From: Streptomyces sp. TG1A-8
GTDB lineage: Bacteria > Actinomycetota > Actinomycetes > Streptomycetales > Streptomycetaceae
NCBI RefSeq assembly: GCF_030499535.1
Contig: NZ_JASTLB010000001.1
Coordinates: 5,828,001-5,892,000 of the forward strand
Length of the DNA stretch: 64,000 bases
Direction of reading: 5' to 3'
The stretch's first letter is position 1, and every line of letters starts with the position of its first letter. The translations under genes were made by a program, and so were the position numbers. The notes below the pieces were generated by a model, which saw only the letters and a list, made by a program, of their open reading frames with translations, ran no database searches and was not told the origin of the DNA. This document shows positions 44,096 to 52,668 of this stretch, piece after piece.

Positions 44096-44141
44096 TGCGT
44101 GTCCCCCGGTTGCGTCGACGCTTGATGTGAGGCTGTTTCCC

Positions 44142-45560
44142 ATGTTCGATCCGGTCATAGCGCCCAGCGGTACGCTCCTCGGCCTGCTCCAGCGTGGCCG
44201 CGGCGACGGCACTCTGCACGCGCTCACCGCTCCGCGCGCGGAAGCGCTCGCGGCCCTCGACCACTGCGTGCTCCACGACCCCCGCCACGACTGGCAGGTG
44301 GAGAACCGCTCCCTGTACTACGCCCGGCTCTACCTCGACCTCGACGGCGGGCTGGACGCCATCGAGGCGCACCTGTCCGCCCCCGAGGACGTCCTGGACG
44401 CCGACGAGTCCCGCACCGGCCTCGCCCTGGCCGTGCTCGGCCACCTCGCCTCCTACGGACGGCGGGACGCGCTCGAACTGCTGCGCGGGTACGCCGCCCG
44501 CGGCTCCAACTGGGCCTGGGCGCTGGACGAGCTGGCCCTGCGGGACGACGACGCGGGCCTGCGCGCCCTCGCCGTCCCCGTCCTGGCCCGCTTCGCCACC
44601 GACCCGCAGGGCGAGGCCGAGCTGGCCGCCGCCGTGCGCGACGCCTTCGAACCGCGGCCGTGGCGGCTGTGGGCACGGGATCCGCGCGAAGACGTCGCCA
44701 CCCGCGTGCGTGCCGCCCACGAGACCGGCTGCTTCGACCGCTGGCAGCGCCAGATGCGGCCCGGCGGGCCCCGCCCCGGGTGGAGCGTGCGCGCCGTCCT
44801 GGAGTGGGCCCAGCAGGGTGTCGAGCGCGGTGCCGTCCTCCACGTCCCGGCCGCCCGCTGCCTGGCCGCGGTGGCCGGTCCCGAGGACCGGCCGGAGATC
44901 CTCCGGGCCGCCCGGAGCGGAGCCGAGGGCGCCCGCTGTACGGCGCTGCGCCACCTCGCCGAGCACCACGACCCCGACGCGCTCGCCCTGATCGAGGCCG
45001 CCGTGGCCGACGGTCCGGCCCCGGTCGTGGAGGCCGCCGCCGAAGCCTTCGAGCGGATGCGCAGCACCGCCGCCGTCGAACGCGCCCGCGGCTGGGTCCG
45101 GCGTCCGGACGCCCTCGGCGCCGCCGCCGGCCGCGTGCTCGCCTGCCGCGGCGGGGTCCAGGACGGCGACCTGGTCCTCGGCGCCCTGCGCGAGGCCGTA
45201 CGCGGTGAGGGCCCCGACGCCCCCACCCTGTGGACCCTGGTCGACGGCGCCGGACGCCTCGGCATCGCCTGCGCCGCTCCCGTGCTGCGCCACGTCTACC
45301 GCGAGACGGCCTCGTCCCACCTCCGCGGCCGCGCCGCCCGCGCCCTGGCCGCCACCGACCCCTGCTTCGCCGCCGGCTTCGCCGTCGAGTGCCTGTGGGA
45401 CTGCGAGGAGACCACCCGCGAACTCGCCGCCCGGCACGCCGAGACCGGCGACGCCCGGGTCGTCGAACGGCTCCGCCGCCTCGCCGCCGACCCGGCCGAG
45501 GAGGCCGAGGTGCAGACGGCGGTCCGCAGCCGGATCGGACCGGAGACGCAGGCCATGTGA
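44142..45560 (+). CDS. HEAT-repeat domain protein
   Basis: 472 residues of short paired helices typical of HEAT/PBS-lyase repeats (for example GARCTALRHLAEHHDPDALALIEAAVADGPAPVVEAAAEAFERM). The N-terminus MFDPVIAPSGTLLGLLQRGRGDG is distinctive. It probably acts as a scaffold. I chose the ATG at 44142; a GTG at 44127 adds MRLFP. Follows the ankyrin gene on the same strand, about 300 bp away. Function unknown. Confidence 0.75.
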   Translation: MFDPVIAPSGTLLGLLQRGRGDGTLHALTAPRAEALAALDHCVLHDPRHDWQVENRSLYYARLYLDLDGGLDAIEAHLSAPEDVLDADESRTGLALAVLGHLASYGRRDALELLRGYAARGSNWAWALDELALRDDDAGLRALAVPVLARFATDPQGEAELAAAVRDAFEPRPWRLWARDPREDVATRVRAAHETGCFDRWQRQMRPGGPRPGWSVRAVLEWAQQGVERGAVLHVPAARCLAAVAGPEDRPEILRAARSGAEGARCTALRHLAEHHDPDALALIEAAVADGPAPVVEAAAEAFERMRSTAAVERARGWVRRPDALGAAAGRVLACRGGVQDGDLVLGALREAVRGEGPDAPTLWTLVDGAGRLGIACAAPVLRHVYRETASSHLRGRAARALAATDPCFAAGFAVECLWDCEETTRELAARHAETGDARVVERLRRLAADPAEEAEVQTAVRSRIGPETQAM

Positions 45561-45606
45561 CCCTCACCGGGCGGCGCGCCCGGGCCGCCCGGTCCGGTGC
45601 CCGGGT

Positions 45607-46476
45607 TCAGCGGTGCCGTACGGCCGTGAACCGGACGGGCGTGCCCGGGAGCGCCTGGGCCGCGGTCGGCAGGTCGGCGGCGCGGACCACGGCGATCACC
45701 GGGTAGCCACCGGTGGTCGGGTGGTCGGCCAGGAACACCACCGGGCGGCCGTCCAGCGGGACCTGGACCGCGCCGAGCACCATGCCCTCGCTGGCCAGTT
45801 CGCCCGGCCGGGCCCGCTCCAGGACGGGTCCCTCGGTGCGCAGGCCGATGCGGTTGCTCGCCGACGACACCCGGTACGTGCGCGTGGTGAGGTCGCGGAC
45901 CGCCCGCGCCGTGAACCAGTCGTCGCGCGGACCCAGGGTCACCCGGAGCACCAGCTCGGCAGGCGGAGCCGGCTGCGGGGCCACGTCCACGTGCGCGGCG
46001 GGGCCGGCCGGAGTGCCCAGCGGCAGCACCGTGCCGTCGCCCAGCGGCGCCGGGCCGAGGCCCGACAGCAGGTCGGTGGCGCGGCTGCCGAGGACCGGCT
46101 CCACCGCGATGCCGCCGCGGACGGCCACGTAGGAGCGCACCCCGGCCACGGCGGCGCCCACCTCCAGCAGCTCACCGGCGGGCACGACGACCGGAGCGCC
46201 CCAGGCCGCCGGGCGGCCGCCCACCGTGACCGGACACGGCGCGCCCCCGACCGCCACGGTCACCGCGGACCGCGGGCGCAGCGCGCAGCCGGTGAGGGTC
46301 GTCTCCAGGACGGCCGCGTCCGGCCGGTTGCCGGCCAGTCGGTTGACGAGCGCCGCCGCGGGCGGGTCGAGCGCCCCGGAGCGGGGCACGCCGAGGTGCG
46401 CGTACCCGGGCCGCCCCCGGTCCTGCACGGTCGTCAGCGCCCCGGCCCGCTCGACGACGAGCGCACGGTCGCTCAT
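45607..46476 (-). CDS. pxpC: 5-Oxoprolinase subunit C (biotin-dependent carboxyltransferase family)
   Basis: 289 residues of the KipA/AHS2 type: GALTTVQDRGRPGYAHLGVPRSGALD, ETTLTGCALRP, GPRDDWF and ASNRIGLRTEGP. Together with PxpA and PxpB it forms the ATP-dependent 5-oxoprolinase that opens pyroglutamate to glutamate. The ATG at 46476 has GGGGGAGGA directly upstream. It lies 40 bp after pxpB and is last in a five-gene minus-strand operon. Confidence 0.93.
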   Translation of the reverse strand: MSDRALVVERAGALTTVQDRGRPGYAHLGVPRSGALDPPAAALVNRLAGNRPDAAVLETTLTGCALRPRSAVTVAVGGAPCPVTVGGRPAAWGAPVVVPAGELLEVGAAVAGVRSYVAVRGGIAVEPVLGSRATDLLSGLGPAPLGDGTVLPLGTPAGPAAHVDVAPQPAPPAELVLRVTLGPRDDWFTARAVRDLTTRTYRVSSASNRIGLRTEGPVLERARPGELASEGMVLGAVQVPLDGRPVVFLADHPTTGGYPVIAVVRAADLPTAAQALPGTPVRFTAVRHR

Positions 46477-46516
46477 GGGTCCTCCCCCGGGGCGAAGCAC
46501 CCGCGCACGGGCCCGT

Positions 46517-47134
46517 TCATGCATGCCCCCACGGTACGAAGCGCACGCGCGCGCCCGGGGAGAGCAGCGCGGCCGGTTCGCGCGCGTGGTCCCACAGCAC
46601 CGCGTCGGTGGTGCCGATCAGCTGCCAGCCCCCCGGTGAGGAGCGCGGGTAGACGCCCGTGTACGGCCCCGCCAGCGCCACGGCGCCGGCCGGGACCGCC
46701 GTGCGCGGGGTGGCCCGGCGCGGGACGTGGTAGCGGGCGGGCAGACCGGTGAGGTAGCCGAAGCCGGGCGCGAACCCGCAGAAGGCCACCGTGAACTCGG
46801 TGCCCGCGTGGATCCGCGCCACCTCGCGCTCGGGCACCTGCCAGTGCGCGGCGACCTCGGCGAGGTCCGGTCCGTCGTAGCGCACCGGCAGTTCGATCGT
46901 CCCCCGCGCGCGGGGGGCGGGGGGCGGCACGTCGGCGGAGGCCAGTTCGCCCGCCCAGCGGGCCGGGTCGTCCAGGCCGTCGAGCAGGACCGTACGCGCC
47001 GCCGGGACGATCTCGCGGACGGTCAGCGAGCCCTCCGCGCGGCGGCGCAGCAGGTCGGCGTGCAGGGCCTGCGCCTGCTCGCCCGTGGCGACCTCCACGA
47101 GCAGCGCTTCCTCGCCCACGGGCAGCGTCCTCAT
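46517..47134 (-). CDS. pxpB: 5-Oxoprolinase subunit B (KipI/AHS1 family)
   Basis: 205 residues. MRTLPVGEEALLVEV at the N-terminus, then IELPVRYDGPDL and the signature FTVAFCGFAPGFGYLTGLP, VPRRATPRTAVPAGAVALAG and YPRSSPGGWQLIG. Its ATG overlaps the pxpA stop (ATGA), so the two are translationally coupled. KipI relatives also inhibit sporulation kinases in Bacillus, but the full pxpABC set here favours the metabolic role. Confidence 0.94.
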   Translation of the reverse strand: MRTLPVGEEALLVEVATGEQAQALHADLLRRRAEGSLTVREIVPAARTVLLDGLDDPARWAGELASADVPPPAPRARGTIELPVRYDGPDLAEVAAHWQVPEREVARIHAGTEFTVAFCGFAPGFGYLTGLPARYHVPRRATPRTAVPAGAVALAGPYTGVYPRSSPGGWQLIGTTDAVLWDHAREPAALLSPGARVRFVPWGHA

Positions 47135-47889
47135 GCGAACGCCTCCACCCGCACGCCCGCCGCGGCCAGCCGCCCGCGCACCCGGCGGGCCAGCTCCACC
47201 GCGCCGGGCGTGTCGCCGTGCAGGCACAGCGAACGGGCGCGCACCGTGATGCGCGTGCCGGAGTGCGCGATGACCTCGCCGGAGCGCGCCAGACCCACCG
47301 AACGCTCCACGACGGCGTCCGGGTCGGTCACCACCGCGCCGTCCCGGCCGCGCGGCACGAGCGTGCCCTCGTCGGTGTACGCGCGGTCGGCGAACGCCTC
47401 GGTGACGGCCGGCAGGCCCGCCCGCGCGGCCAGGTCCAGCAGGCGCGAACCGGGCAGTCCCAGCACCGGCAGCGCGGTGTCGGCCAGCAGCACGCCCTCG
47501 ATCACCGCGGCGGCCTGCTCCCCGTCGTGCACGACCCGGTTGTAGAGCGCGCCGTGCGGCTTGACGTACGCCACGCGCGCGCCCGCCGCCCGGGCGAACA
47601 CCTCCAGGGCACCGATCTGGTAGGCCACCTCGGCCGCCAGTTCGGCGGACGGCACGTCCATCGCGCGCCGTCCGAACCCGGCGAGGTCGCGGTAGGAGAC
47701 CTGCGCGCCGATCGCCACCCCGCGCGCCGCCGCCAGTTCGCACACCCGGCGCATGGTGACCGGATCCCCGGCGTGGAACCCGCAGGCCACGTTGGCGCTG
47801 GTGACGACGGACAGCAGCTGTTCGTCGTCGGTGAGCCGCCAGCGGCCGAAGCCCTCGCCGAGGTCGGCGTTCAGATCGATCGCGGTCAT
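47131..47889 (-). CDS. pxpA: 5-Oxoprolinase subunit A (LamB/YcsF family)
   Basis: 252 residues: IDLNADLGEGFGRW, SANVACGFHAGDP, GVAIGAQVSYRDLAGFGRR and YVKPHGALYN are the family hallmarks; the His and Asp residues in these blocks line the active site. Catalyses 5-oxoproline ring opening with PxpB and PxpC. It lies 45 bp after the DUF1445 gene. Confidence 0.95.
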   Translation of the reverse strand: MTAIDLNADLGEGFGRWRLTDDEQLLSVVTSANVACGFHAGDPVTMRRVCELAAARGVAIGAQVSYRDLAGFGRRAMDVPSAELAAEVAYQIGALEVFARAAGARVAYVKPHGALYNRVVHDGEQAAAVIEGVLLADTALPVLGLPGSRLLDLAARAGLPAVTEAFADRAYTDEGTLVPRGRDGAVVTDPDAVVERSVGLARSGEVIAHSGTRITVRARSLCLHGDTPGAVELARRVRGRLAAAGVRVEAFA

Positions 47890-47933
47890 CGTCTTCCGTG
47901 TCTCCGCTCGTGGTCGTAGGGGGGCGCACGACG

Positions 47934-48771
47934 TCAGCCGGTGCCGAGTACCCGGTACCGCTCGTCGCGTGCGCCGGTCAGGAACATCCGGCCCGGCGCG
48001 CGGGTGATGGCGAACGGCGGCCGGGAGGCCGTCACCACCGCCTGCGGGGTCGCCCCGCAGGCCCGGAACACCGGTACGTCGCCGGGGGCGGCCGTCACCG
48101 GGTCGCCGAAGTCCGGCCGGCCCGGGTCCCCGATGCCGGGGGCCGCCGGGTCCCCGCCGTGCACGGGCCCGCCGTGCACGGCCGGCAGCAGGCTGCTCTC
48201 CCGGACCGCGGTGCGCAGGTGCCGGGGCGGCACCGGGCGCACGGACACCACCATCGGCCCGTGCAGCCGGCCCGCCGGCCGGCACTGCCTGTTCGTCACG
48301 TACATCGGCACGTTGCGGCCCTGCTCGACGTGGCGGCTCGGGACGCCCGCCGCGGCCGGCGCCCCCTCGAAGGTGAAGCTGCACCCGAGCAGGAAGGACA
48401 CCGGGTCGCCGCGCCCGTGCGCGCCCACGTCCGTCGGCTCTCCGACCAGTTCGCCGTCCTGCCGCACCCGGTAGCGCGGCAGGTCGGTGCGCAGGTCCGC
48501 GCCGGGGGCGGGGGCGGTCGTGGCGGAACCGGCGTCCGTCACGTCGAACACCGGGCAGGGCTTCGGGTTCCGCTGGCGGAACAGCAGCATGTCGTACGCC
48601 CAGTCGGCCGGCACCGAGATCAGGTCGGCCCGGGTGCGGCCCGCCGCGACCCCTGCCCCGGGACCCGCCGGGCCCTCCCGGAACCGGGCGCGCGCGGTGC
48701 GCGGGCTCCACGCGCGCCCGCTCGTCGGCCAGGGCCATCGGGAGGTCGCCGGTGCGGTCCACCCGCGTCAC
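47934..48771 (-). pseudogene. DUF1445/UPF0317 (D-glutamate cyclase-like) gene with N-terminal frameshift
   Basis: From 48614 down the frame encodes VPADWAYDMLLFRQRNPKPCP through SSLLPAVHGGPVHGGDP to FRACGATPQAV, a DUF1445 protein. Upstream the family N-terminus (WSPRTARARFREG...ADLISVPADW) is in the same frame but lacks any start codon. The natural start, GTG 48771, overlaps the MFS stop (GTGA) and reads MTRVDRTGDLPMALADERA in another frame. The two frames meet at a CG run (48711-48716), where two missing bases would explain the break. Normally invariant residues also differ, such as FWACG changed to FRACG. Confidence 0.65.
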
Positions 48772-50087
48772 GCCAGCTCCCTCCCGCGCGTCTCCGGCAG
48801 CCCGAGCAGCGCCAGTGCCGCGAGACCGTAGCCGACCGCGCCGAACACCAGGGCCCCGCCCACTCCCCAGCCGTCGGCCAGGAAGCCGACCAGGGACGGG
48901 AACACCGCGCCCACCGCCCGGCCCGTGTTGTACGTGAAGCCCTGCCCCGTGCCGCGCACCGCCGTCGGGTACAGCTCGCTCAGGTAGCAGCCGAAGCCGC
49001 TGAAGATCGCCGACATGCAGAAGCCGAGCGGGAAACCGAGCACCAGCAACAAGGTGCCGGCGCCCTGGGGGATGTGGGCGTACGCCAGGACGCAGACCGC
49101 CGACAGCAGCGCGAAGAGCCAGATGTTGCGGCGCCGGCCGAGCCGGTCGGTGAGCTGGCCTCCGGTCAGGTAGCCGAGGAAGGCGCCGGAGATCAGGAAG
49201 GCCAGGTAGCCGCCGGTGCCCACGACGGACAGGCCGCGCTCGGACTTCAGGTACGTCGGCACCCAGGTGGCCAGGGTGTAGTAGCCGCCCTGCACGCCCG
49301 TGGACAGCAGGCCCGCGAAGACCGTCGTCCGCAGCAGGCCCGGCGAGCCGGCCGTGCCCGGCCGGAGGATCGCGGCGAACGAGCCGCGCCGGGGGCTGCG
49401 TTCGCGGGCCGCCGCCGCCTCCGGCGCGTCGTGCACCCGGCGGCGCAGCCACACCACCAGGAGCGCGGGCAGCGCCCCGGTCCAGAACATCACGCGCCAT
49501 GCCAGGTCGTCGCCGGCGAAGGAGAAGACCAGCGTGTAGACCACCGCGGCCAGTGCCCAGCCGACCGCCCAGGCACTCTGGACCGCGCCGAGCGTGCGGC
49601 CCCGGTGCCGCGCGCTCGCGTACTCGGCGACCAGGATCGCCCCGACCGCCCACTCGCCGCCGAAGCCGAGGCCCTGCAGCGCGCGGAAGACCAGCAGCGT
49701 CTCGTAGGTGGGCGCGAAGCCGCAGGCGACGGTGAAGACGGCGTACGTGATCACCGTGATCATCAGCGCCCGGACCCGGCCCACCCGGTCCGCGACCACG
49801 CCCGCCACGGCACCGCCGACCGCGGAGACCACGAGGGTGACCGTGGTGAACAGGCCCGTGCGGCCGCTGTCCAGGCCGAAGTACGCCGAGAGCGCCACCA
49901 TGCTCAGCGGCAGCGTGAAGTAGTCGTAGGAATCCAGGGCGTACCCGCCGAAGGCGCCGGCGAACGCGTGCCGGCCGCGCGGGCCGAGGGCGCGCAGCCA
50001 GTCGAACGCGCGGTTGTCGTGGGCGCCTCCGCCCGGCTTCGGAGGCACGCCGGAGGTCACGGACCGGGGCGGTGGGGTCGTGCTCAT
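48768..50087 (-). CDS. MFS transporter (metabolite:H+ symporter type)
   Basis: 439 residues, 12 transmembrane segments. The first reads HAFAGAFGGYALDSYDYFTLPLSMVAL, with the loop motif VVADRVGRVRALM and FRALQGLGFGGEWAVGAILVAEY in TM4/5, typical of the sialate/aromatic-acid symporter group. It leads the operon that contains the DUF1445 gene and pxpABC, so 5-oxoproline or D-glutamate is a reasonable substrate guess. The ATG at 50087 has GCGAGG upstream; longer in-frame starts are unlikely. Confidence 0.86.
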   Translation of the reverse strand: MSTTPPPRSVTSGVPPKPGGGAHDNRAFDWLRALGPRGRHAFAGAFGGYALDSYDYFTLPLSMVALSAYFGLDSGRTGLFTTVTLVVSAVGGAVAGVVADRVGRVRALMITVITYAVFTVACGFAPTYETLLVFRALQGLGFGGEWAVGAILVAEYASARHRGRTLGAVQSAWAVGWALAAVVYTLVFSFAGDDLAWRVMFWTGALPALLVVWLRRRVHDAPEAAAARERSPRRGSFAAILRPGTAGSPGLLRTTVFAGLLSTGVQGGYYTLATWVPTYLKSERGLSVVGTGGYLAFLISGAFLGYLTGGQLTDRLGRRRNIWLFALLSAVCVLAYAHIPQGAGTLLLVLGFPLGFCMSAIFSGFGCYLSELYPTAVRGTGQGFTYNTGRAVGAVFPSLVGFLADGWGVGGALVFGAVGYGLAALALLGLPETRGRELA

Positions 50088-50198
50088 GGGCACCTCGCAG
50101 AGAGGAGGGAGGAAGAGAGCGGGGAGGGGCAGGGGGAGGAGGGCGGAGGACCGGGCGGGGCCGTGCGGACACCGTGCCGCGGGGAGCACCGTAGGGGG

Positions 50199-50209
50199 TC
50201 GTTCAACGA
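50199..50209. promoter_or_regulatory. Operator-like palindrome in the GntR/MFS intergenic region
   Basis: TCGTTCAACGA is a perfect odd-length palindrome midway between the divergent MFS and GntR genes. TTCAA is repeated 11 bp further on at 50213-50217. FCD-type GntR proteins bind short palindromes of this size. Confidence 0.5.
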
Positions 50210-50261
50210 TCCTTCAATACCCTCGTTGTCCCGTCCCCCGGTCTGCGGTTGAATTCCGGGC

Positions 50262-50969
50262 ATGGCAGAGCAGCTGACGGAACTGGCCGACGACCGCGCC
50301 CTCCTGGGGCGCACCAGCACCGCCGAACGCGTCTCCGACATCCTCAGGAGCCGCATCGCCGAGGGCTACTTCCCGCCGGGCACCCGCCTGTCCGAGGACG
50401 GCATCGGCGGGGCGCTCGGCGTCTCCCGCAACACCCTGCGCGAGGCGTTCCGGCTGCTCACCCACGAGCGCCTGCTCGTGCACGAACTCAACCGGGGCGT
50501 GTTCGTCCGCGTCCTGACCGTGGAGGACGTGGAGGACATATACCGCACCCGGACCCTGGTCGAGTGCGCCGTCGTGCGCGGCCTCGGCGAGCCGCCGTAC
50601 GCGCTCGGCGCACTGGCCGCCGCCGTCGAGGAGGGACAACGGGCCGCCCACGACCACGACTGGAAGGCACTGGGCACCGCCGACATCCACTTCCACCGGG
50701 AACTGGTCGCCCTGGCCGCCAGCGAACGCACCGACGAGCTGATGCGCAGCGTCTTCGCCGAACTCCGCCTGGCCTTCCACGTCGTGGACGACCCGCGCCG
50801 GCTGCACGAGCCGTACCTCGTCCGCAACCGCCGGCTCCTGCGGACGCTGGAGGCCGGCGACCGGCAGGAGGCGGAGCGGATGCTGGAGACCTACCTCGCG
50901 GACTCGCTGGAACGGGTCGTGGAGGTCTACCGGCGGCGCATCGGCGAGGACGGCACCGGCGCCCGCTGA
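50262..50969 (+). CDS. GntR-family (FCD) transcriptional regulator
   Basis: 235 residues. Winged helix-turn-helix (STAERVSDILRSRIAEGYFPPGTRLSEDGIGGALGVSRNTL, residues 18-58) and an FCD effector domain whose metal ligands are visible in DIHFHRELVALA and a later His. A TTGAAT hexamer at about 50249 lies 7 bp before the ATG, so it may be leaderless. Divergent from the pxp operon it likely represses; the effector is probably 5-oxoproline or a related acid. Confidence 0.9.
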   Translation: MAEQLTELADDRALLGRTSTAERVSDILRSRIAEGYFPPGTRLSEDGIGGALGVSRNTLREAFRLLTHERLLVHELNRGVFVRVLTVEDVEDIYRTRTLVECAVVRGLGEPPYALGALAAAVEEGQRAAHDHDWKALGTADIHFHRELVALAASERTDELMRSVFAELRLAFHVVDDPRRLHEPYLVRNRRLLRTLEAGDRQEAERMLETYLADSLERVVEVYRRRIGEDGTGAR

Positions 50970-51022
50970 GCCGTCGCCGGGAGCGTTCCCGCCTCGTTTG
51001 GATCGATGTCGGACCGAGGACC

Positions 51023-51028
51023 TAGTCT
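51023..51028 (+). promoter_or_regulatory. Leaderless-type -10 box for the SMC operon
   Basis: TAGTCT ends 7 bp before the GTG at 51036, so the first SMC-operon gene is probably translated from a leaderless transcript that starts after GntR. Confidence 0.5.
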
Positions 51029-51035
51029 GTGCACC

Positions 51036-52562
51036 GTGACTTCGCCTGCACCGACGGACCCCGTTCCGCCCCAGCTCAGCGCGGGGCCGCGCCCGGCACC
51101 GGGCCCGGCCGCCGACGAGGGACTGGCGCGGCGGCTGCGCGCGCTCGCCTGCACCGCGCCGCTGCACGACCTCGACGCCCGCAAGGCCAACCTGGCCGGC
51201 GAGTACTCGGTGTACGGCATGGCCGAGGTGGCCCTGGCCGCCATCGACCTGGTCACCCTGAACATGGACTTCGACACGGGCGCCGACCACGAGCAGGTCG
51301 TGGCCCGGCTCGTCCCGCGCGTCGCCGCCCAGGCCCCGGGGCGCCCCGCCGCCGAGCACGAGCGCGTGGCCCGCTGGGTCCTGGAGAACCTGATCAACGT
51401 GGGCAGCGTGGACCGCGGCTTCCGCGCGGTGTACGGCACGTTCGCGCCGGACGGCACCTACGTCCGCCGTGACTACGACTTCAAGCTGATCGAGGAGGTC
51501 CCCGGCCCCGGCGGCACGGTCTACCTGCGCACCACCGACGAGGCGGTCAACGTCCTGGTCGGCGCCCTGGACACGGACGTCACCAGTGCCCAGATCGCCG
51601 CCGAGGTCAAACTCGAGGTGCTCATCAGCCGCGGCCGCCTCGCCGACGCCCAGCTCGCCGCCGAGCAGGCCCGCTACCGCACGGTGCAGTACTCCGAGAC
51701 CCTGCGCCGCGCCCTGGAGGCCACCCGGCGCAACGTCCGTGCGGTCGACTGGCTCAAGGCCGTCCCGGACATGATCGCCGAGGCCCTGGACCACGTGGCG
51801 GACCGCTACCGCCACGAGAACGCGATCCTGACCAACATCCGCAAGGCCCGCGACGAGACCGAGGAACCCGAGCACAAGCGGCGCGCCGCCGAGCTGGTGG
51901 ACATCGTCAAGGACTGCATCCGCCGGCACACCCAGCTCCAGTCGCGCCTGCTGGAGGCGGGCCCGCTGTTCCGCGCCGAACAGGACCGGCAGGCCTTCGC
52001 CACCCCCGCCACGACCTCCGGGACGGACCTGTACGGCCACCTGTTCGCGCCGCTCCTGCCGCTGCCCCTGGAGCGGGCGATCCGGGTCACGGACGCCTTC
52101 TTCGCGAGCGGCACGGGACTGCGCACGCCGGTGTCGGTGCGGGTGGGCGACCTGGTCGGCATCCTGCTGACACCGCCCGTGGAGCGGGAGCACCTGGGCG
52201 CGGAGATGCCGGAGCCCGACCTCATCGCCACGCCGGACGACAGCCGGTTCAGCGAGGAGCAGCTGGCCGCGGCGACGCGGCTGCTGGACCTGCCGGCGGA
52301 CGCGCCGCGCAGGCTGTCCGGACTGCTGGCGCAGGCGCGCGCGGAGGATCCCGACCTGCCCTACCTCGTGGCCCTGCTGGCCGTCCACGCGGCCAGCCCT
52401 CCCGTGGGCACCGCCTACCGGCAGGGCGAGGAGAAACTGCTGTTCGCCGTGGACGACGGCACCGAGCTGGACGACCCCGAGTTCGGCGGGGCCGACCTGA
52501 TCGTGGGCACCGCCCTGCTGGACGCGGCGGGGATGGCGGCCGACCGGGCGGAGGCCGCGTGA
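51036..52562 (+). CDS. Kleisin-like (MukF/JetA-type) subunit of an SMC complex
   Basis: 508 residues, largely helical. An N-terminal winged-helix-like region (about 30-170; GEYSVYGMAEVALAAIDLV) leads to a coiled-coil middle (about 180-300; QAEQARYRTVQYSETLRRALEATRRNVRAVDWLK and NAILTNIRKARDETEEPEHKRRA). The C-terminal domain ends acidic. This order matches kleisins of the MukF/MksF/JetA type. I chose the leaderless GTG at 51036; an ATG at 51006 adds 10 residues. The next two genes are KITE- and SMC-like, supporting the role. No TIGR02677-type (Wadjet II) motif was recognised. Confidence 0.7.
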   Translation: MTSPAPTDPVPPQLSAGPRPAPGPAADEGLARRLRALACTAPLHDLDARKANLAGEYSVYGMAEVALAAIDLVTLNMDFDTGADHEQVVARLVPRVAAQAPGRPAAEHERVARWVLENLINVGSVDRGFRAVYGTFAPDGTYVRRDYDFKLIEEVPGPGGTVYLRTTDEAVNVLVGALDTDVTSAQIAAEVKLEVLISRGRLADAQLAAEQARYRTVQYSETLRRALEATRRNVRAVDWLKAVPDMIAEALDHVADRYRHENAILTNIRKARDETEEPEHKRRAAELVDIVKDCIRRHTQLQSRLLEAGPLFRAEQDRQAFATPATTSGTDLYGHLFAPLLPLPLERAIRVTDAFFASGTGLRTPVSVRVGDLVGILLTPPVEREHLGAEMPEPDLIATPDDSRFSEEQLAAATRLLDLPADAPRRLSGLLAQARAEDPDLPYLVALLAVHAASPPVGTAYRQGEEKLLFAVDDGTELDDPEFGGADLIVGTALLDAAGMAADRAEAA

Positions 52563-52668
52563 CGGATCCGCCGGTGAGCCGGCGCGCCGCCCCCGCCCCC
52601 GCGCCCGGCCGCGCCCGCTTCGGGGCGAGCGTCCCCGGTCCCGCAGCCACCAATGAGGAGTCGCAGTC

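Noticed and set aside
47131..50172. A 1013-codon minus-strand frame spanning pxpA to the MFS gene
   Set aside because: Only its last part is pxpA; the rest is out of frame with the MFS and DUF1445 proteins. It is a chance open frame.
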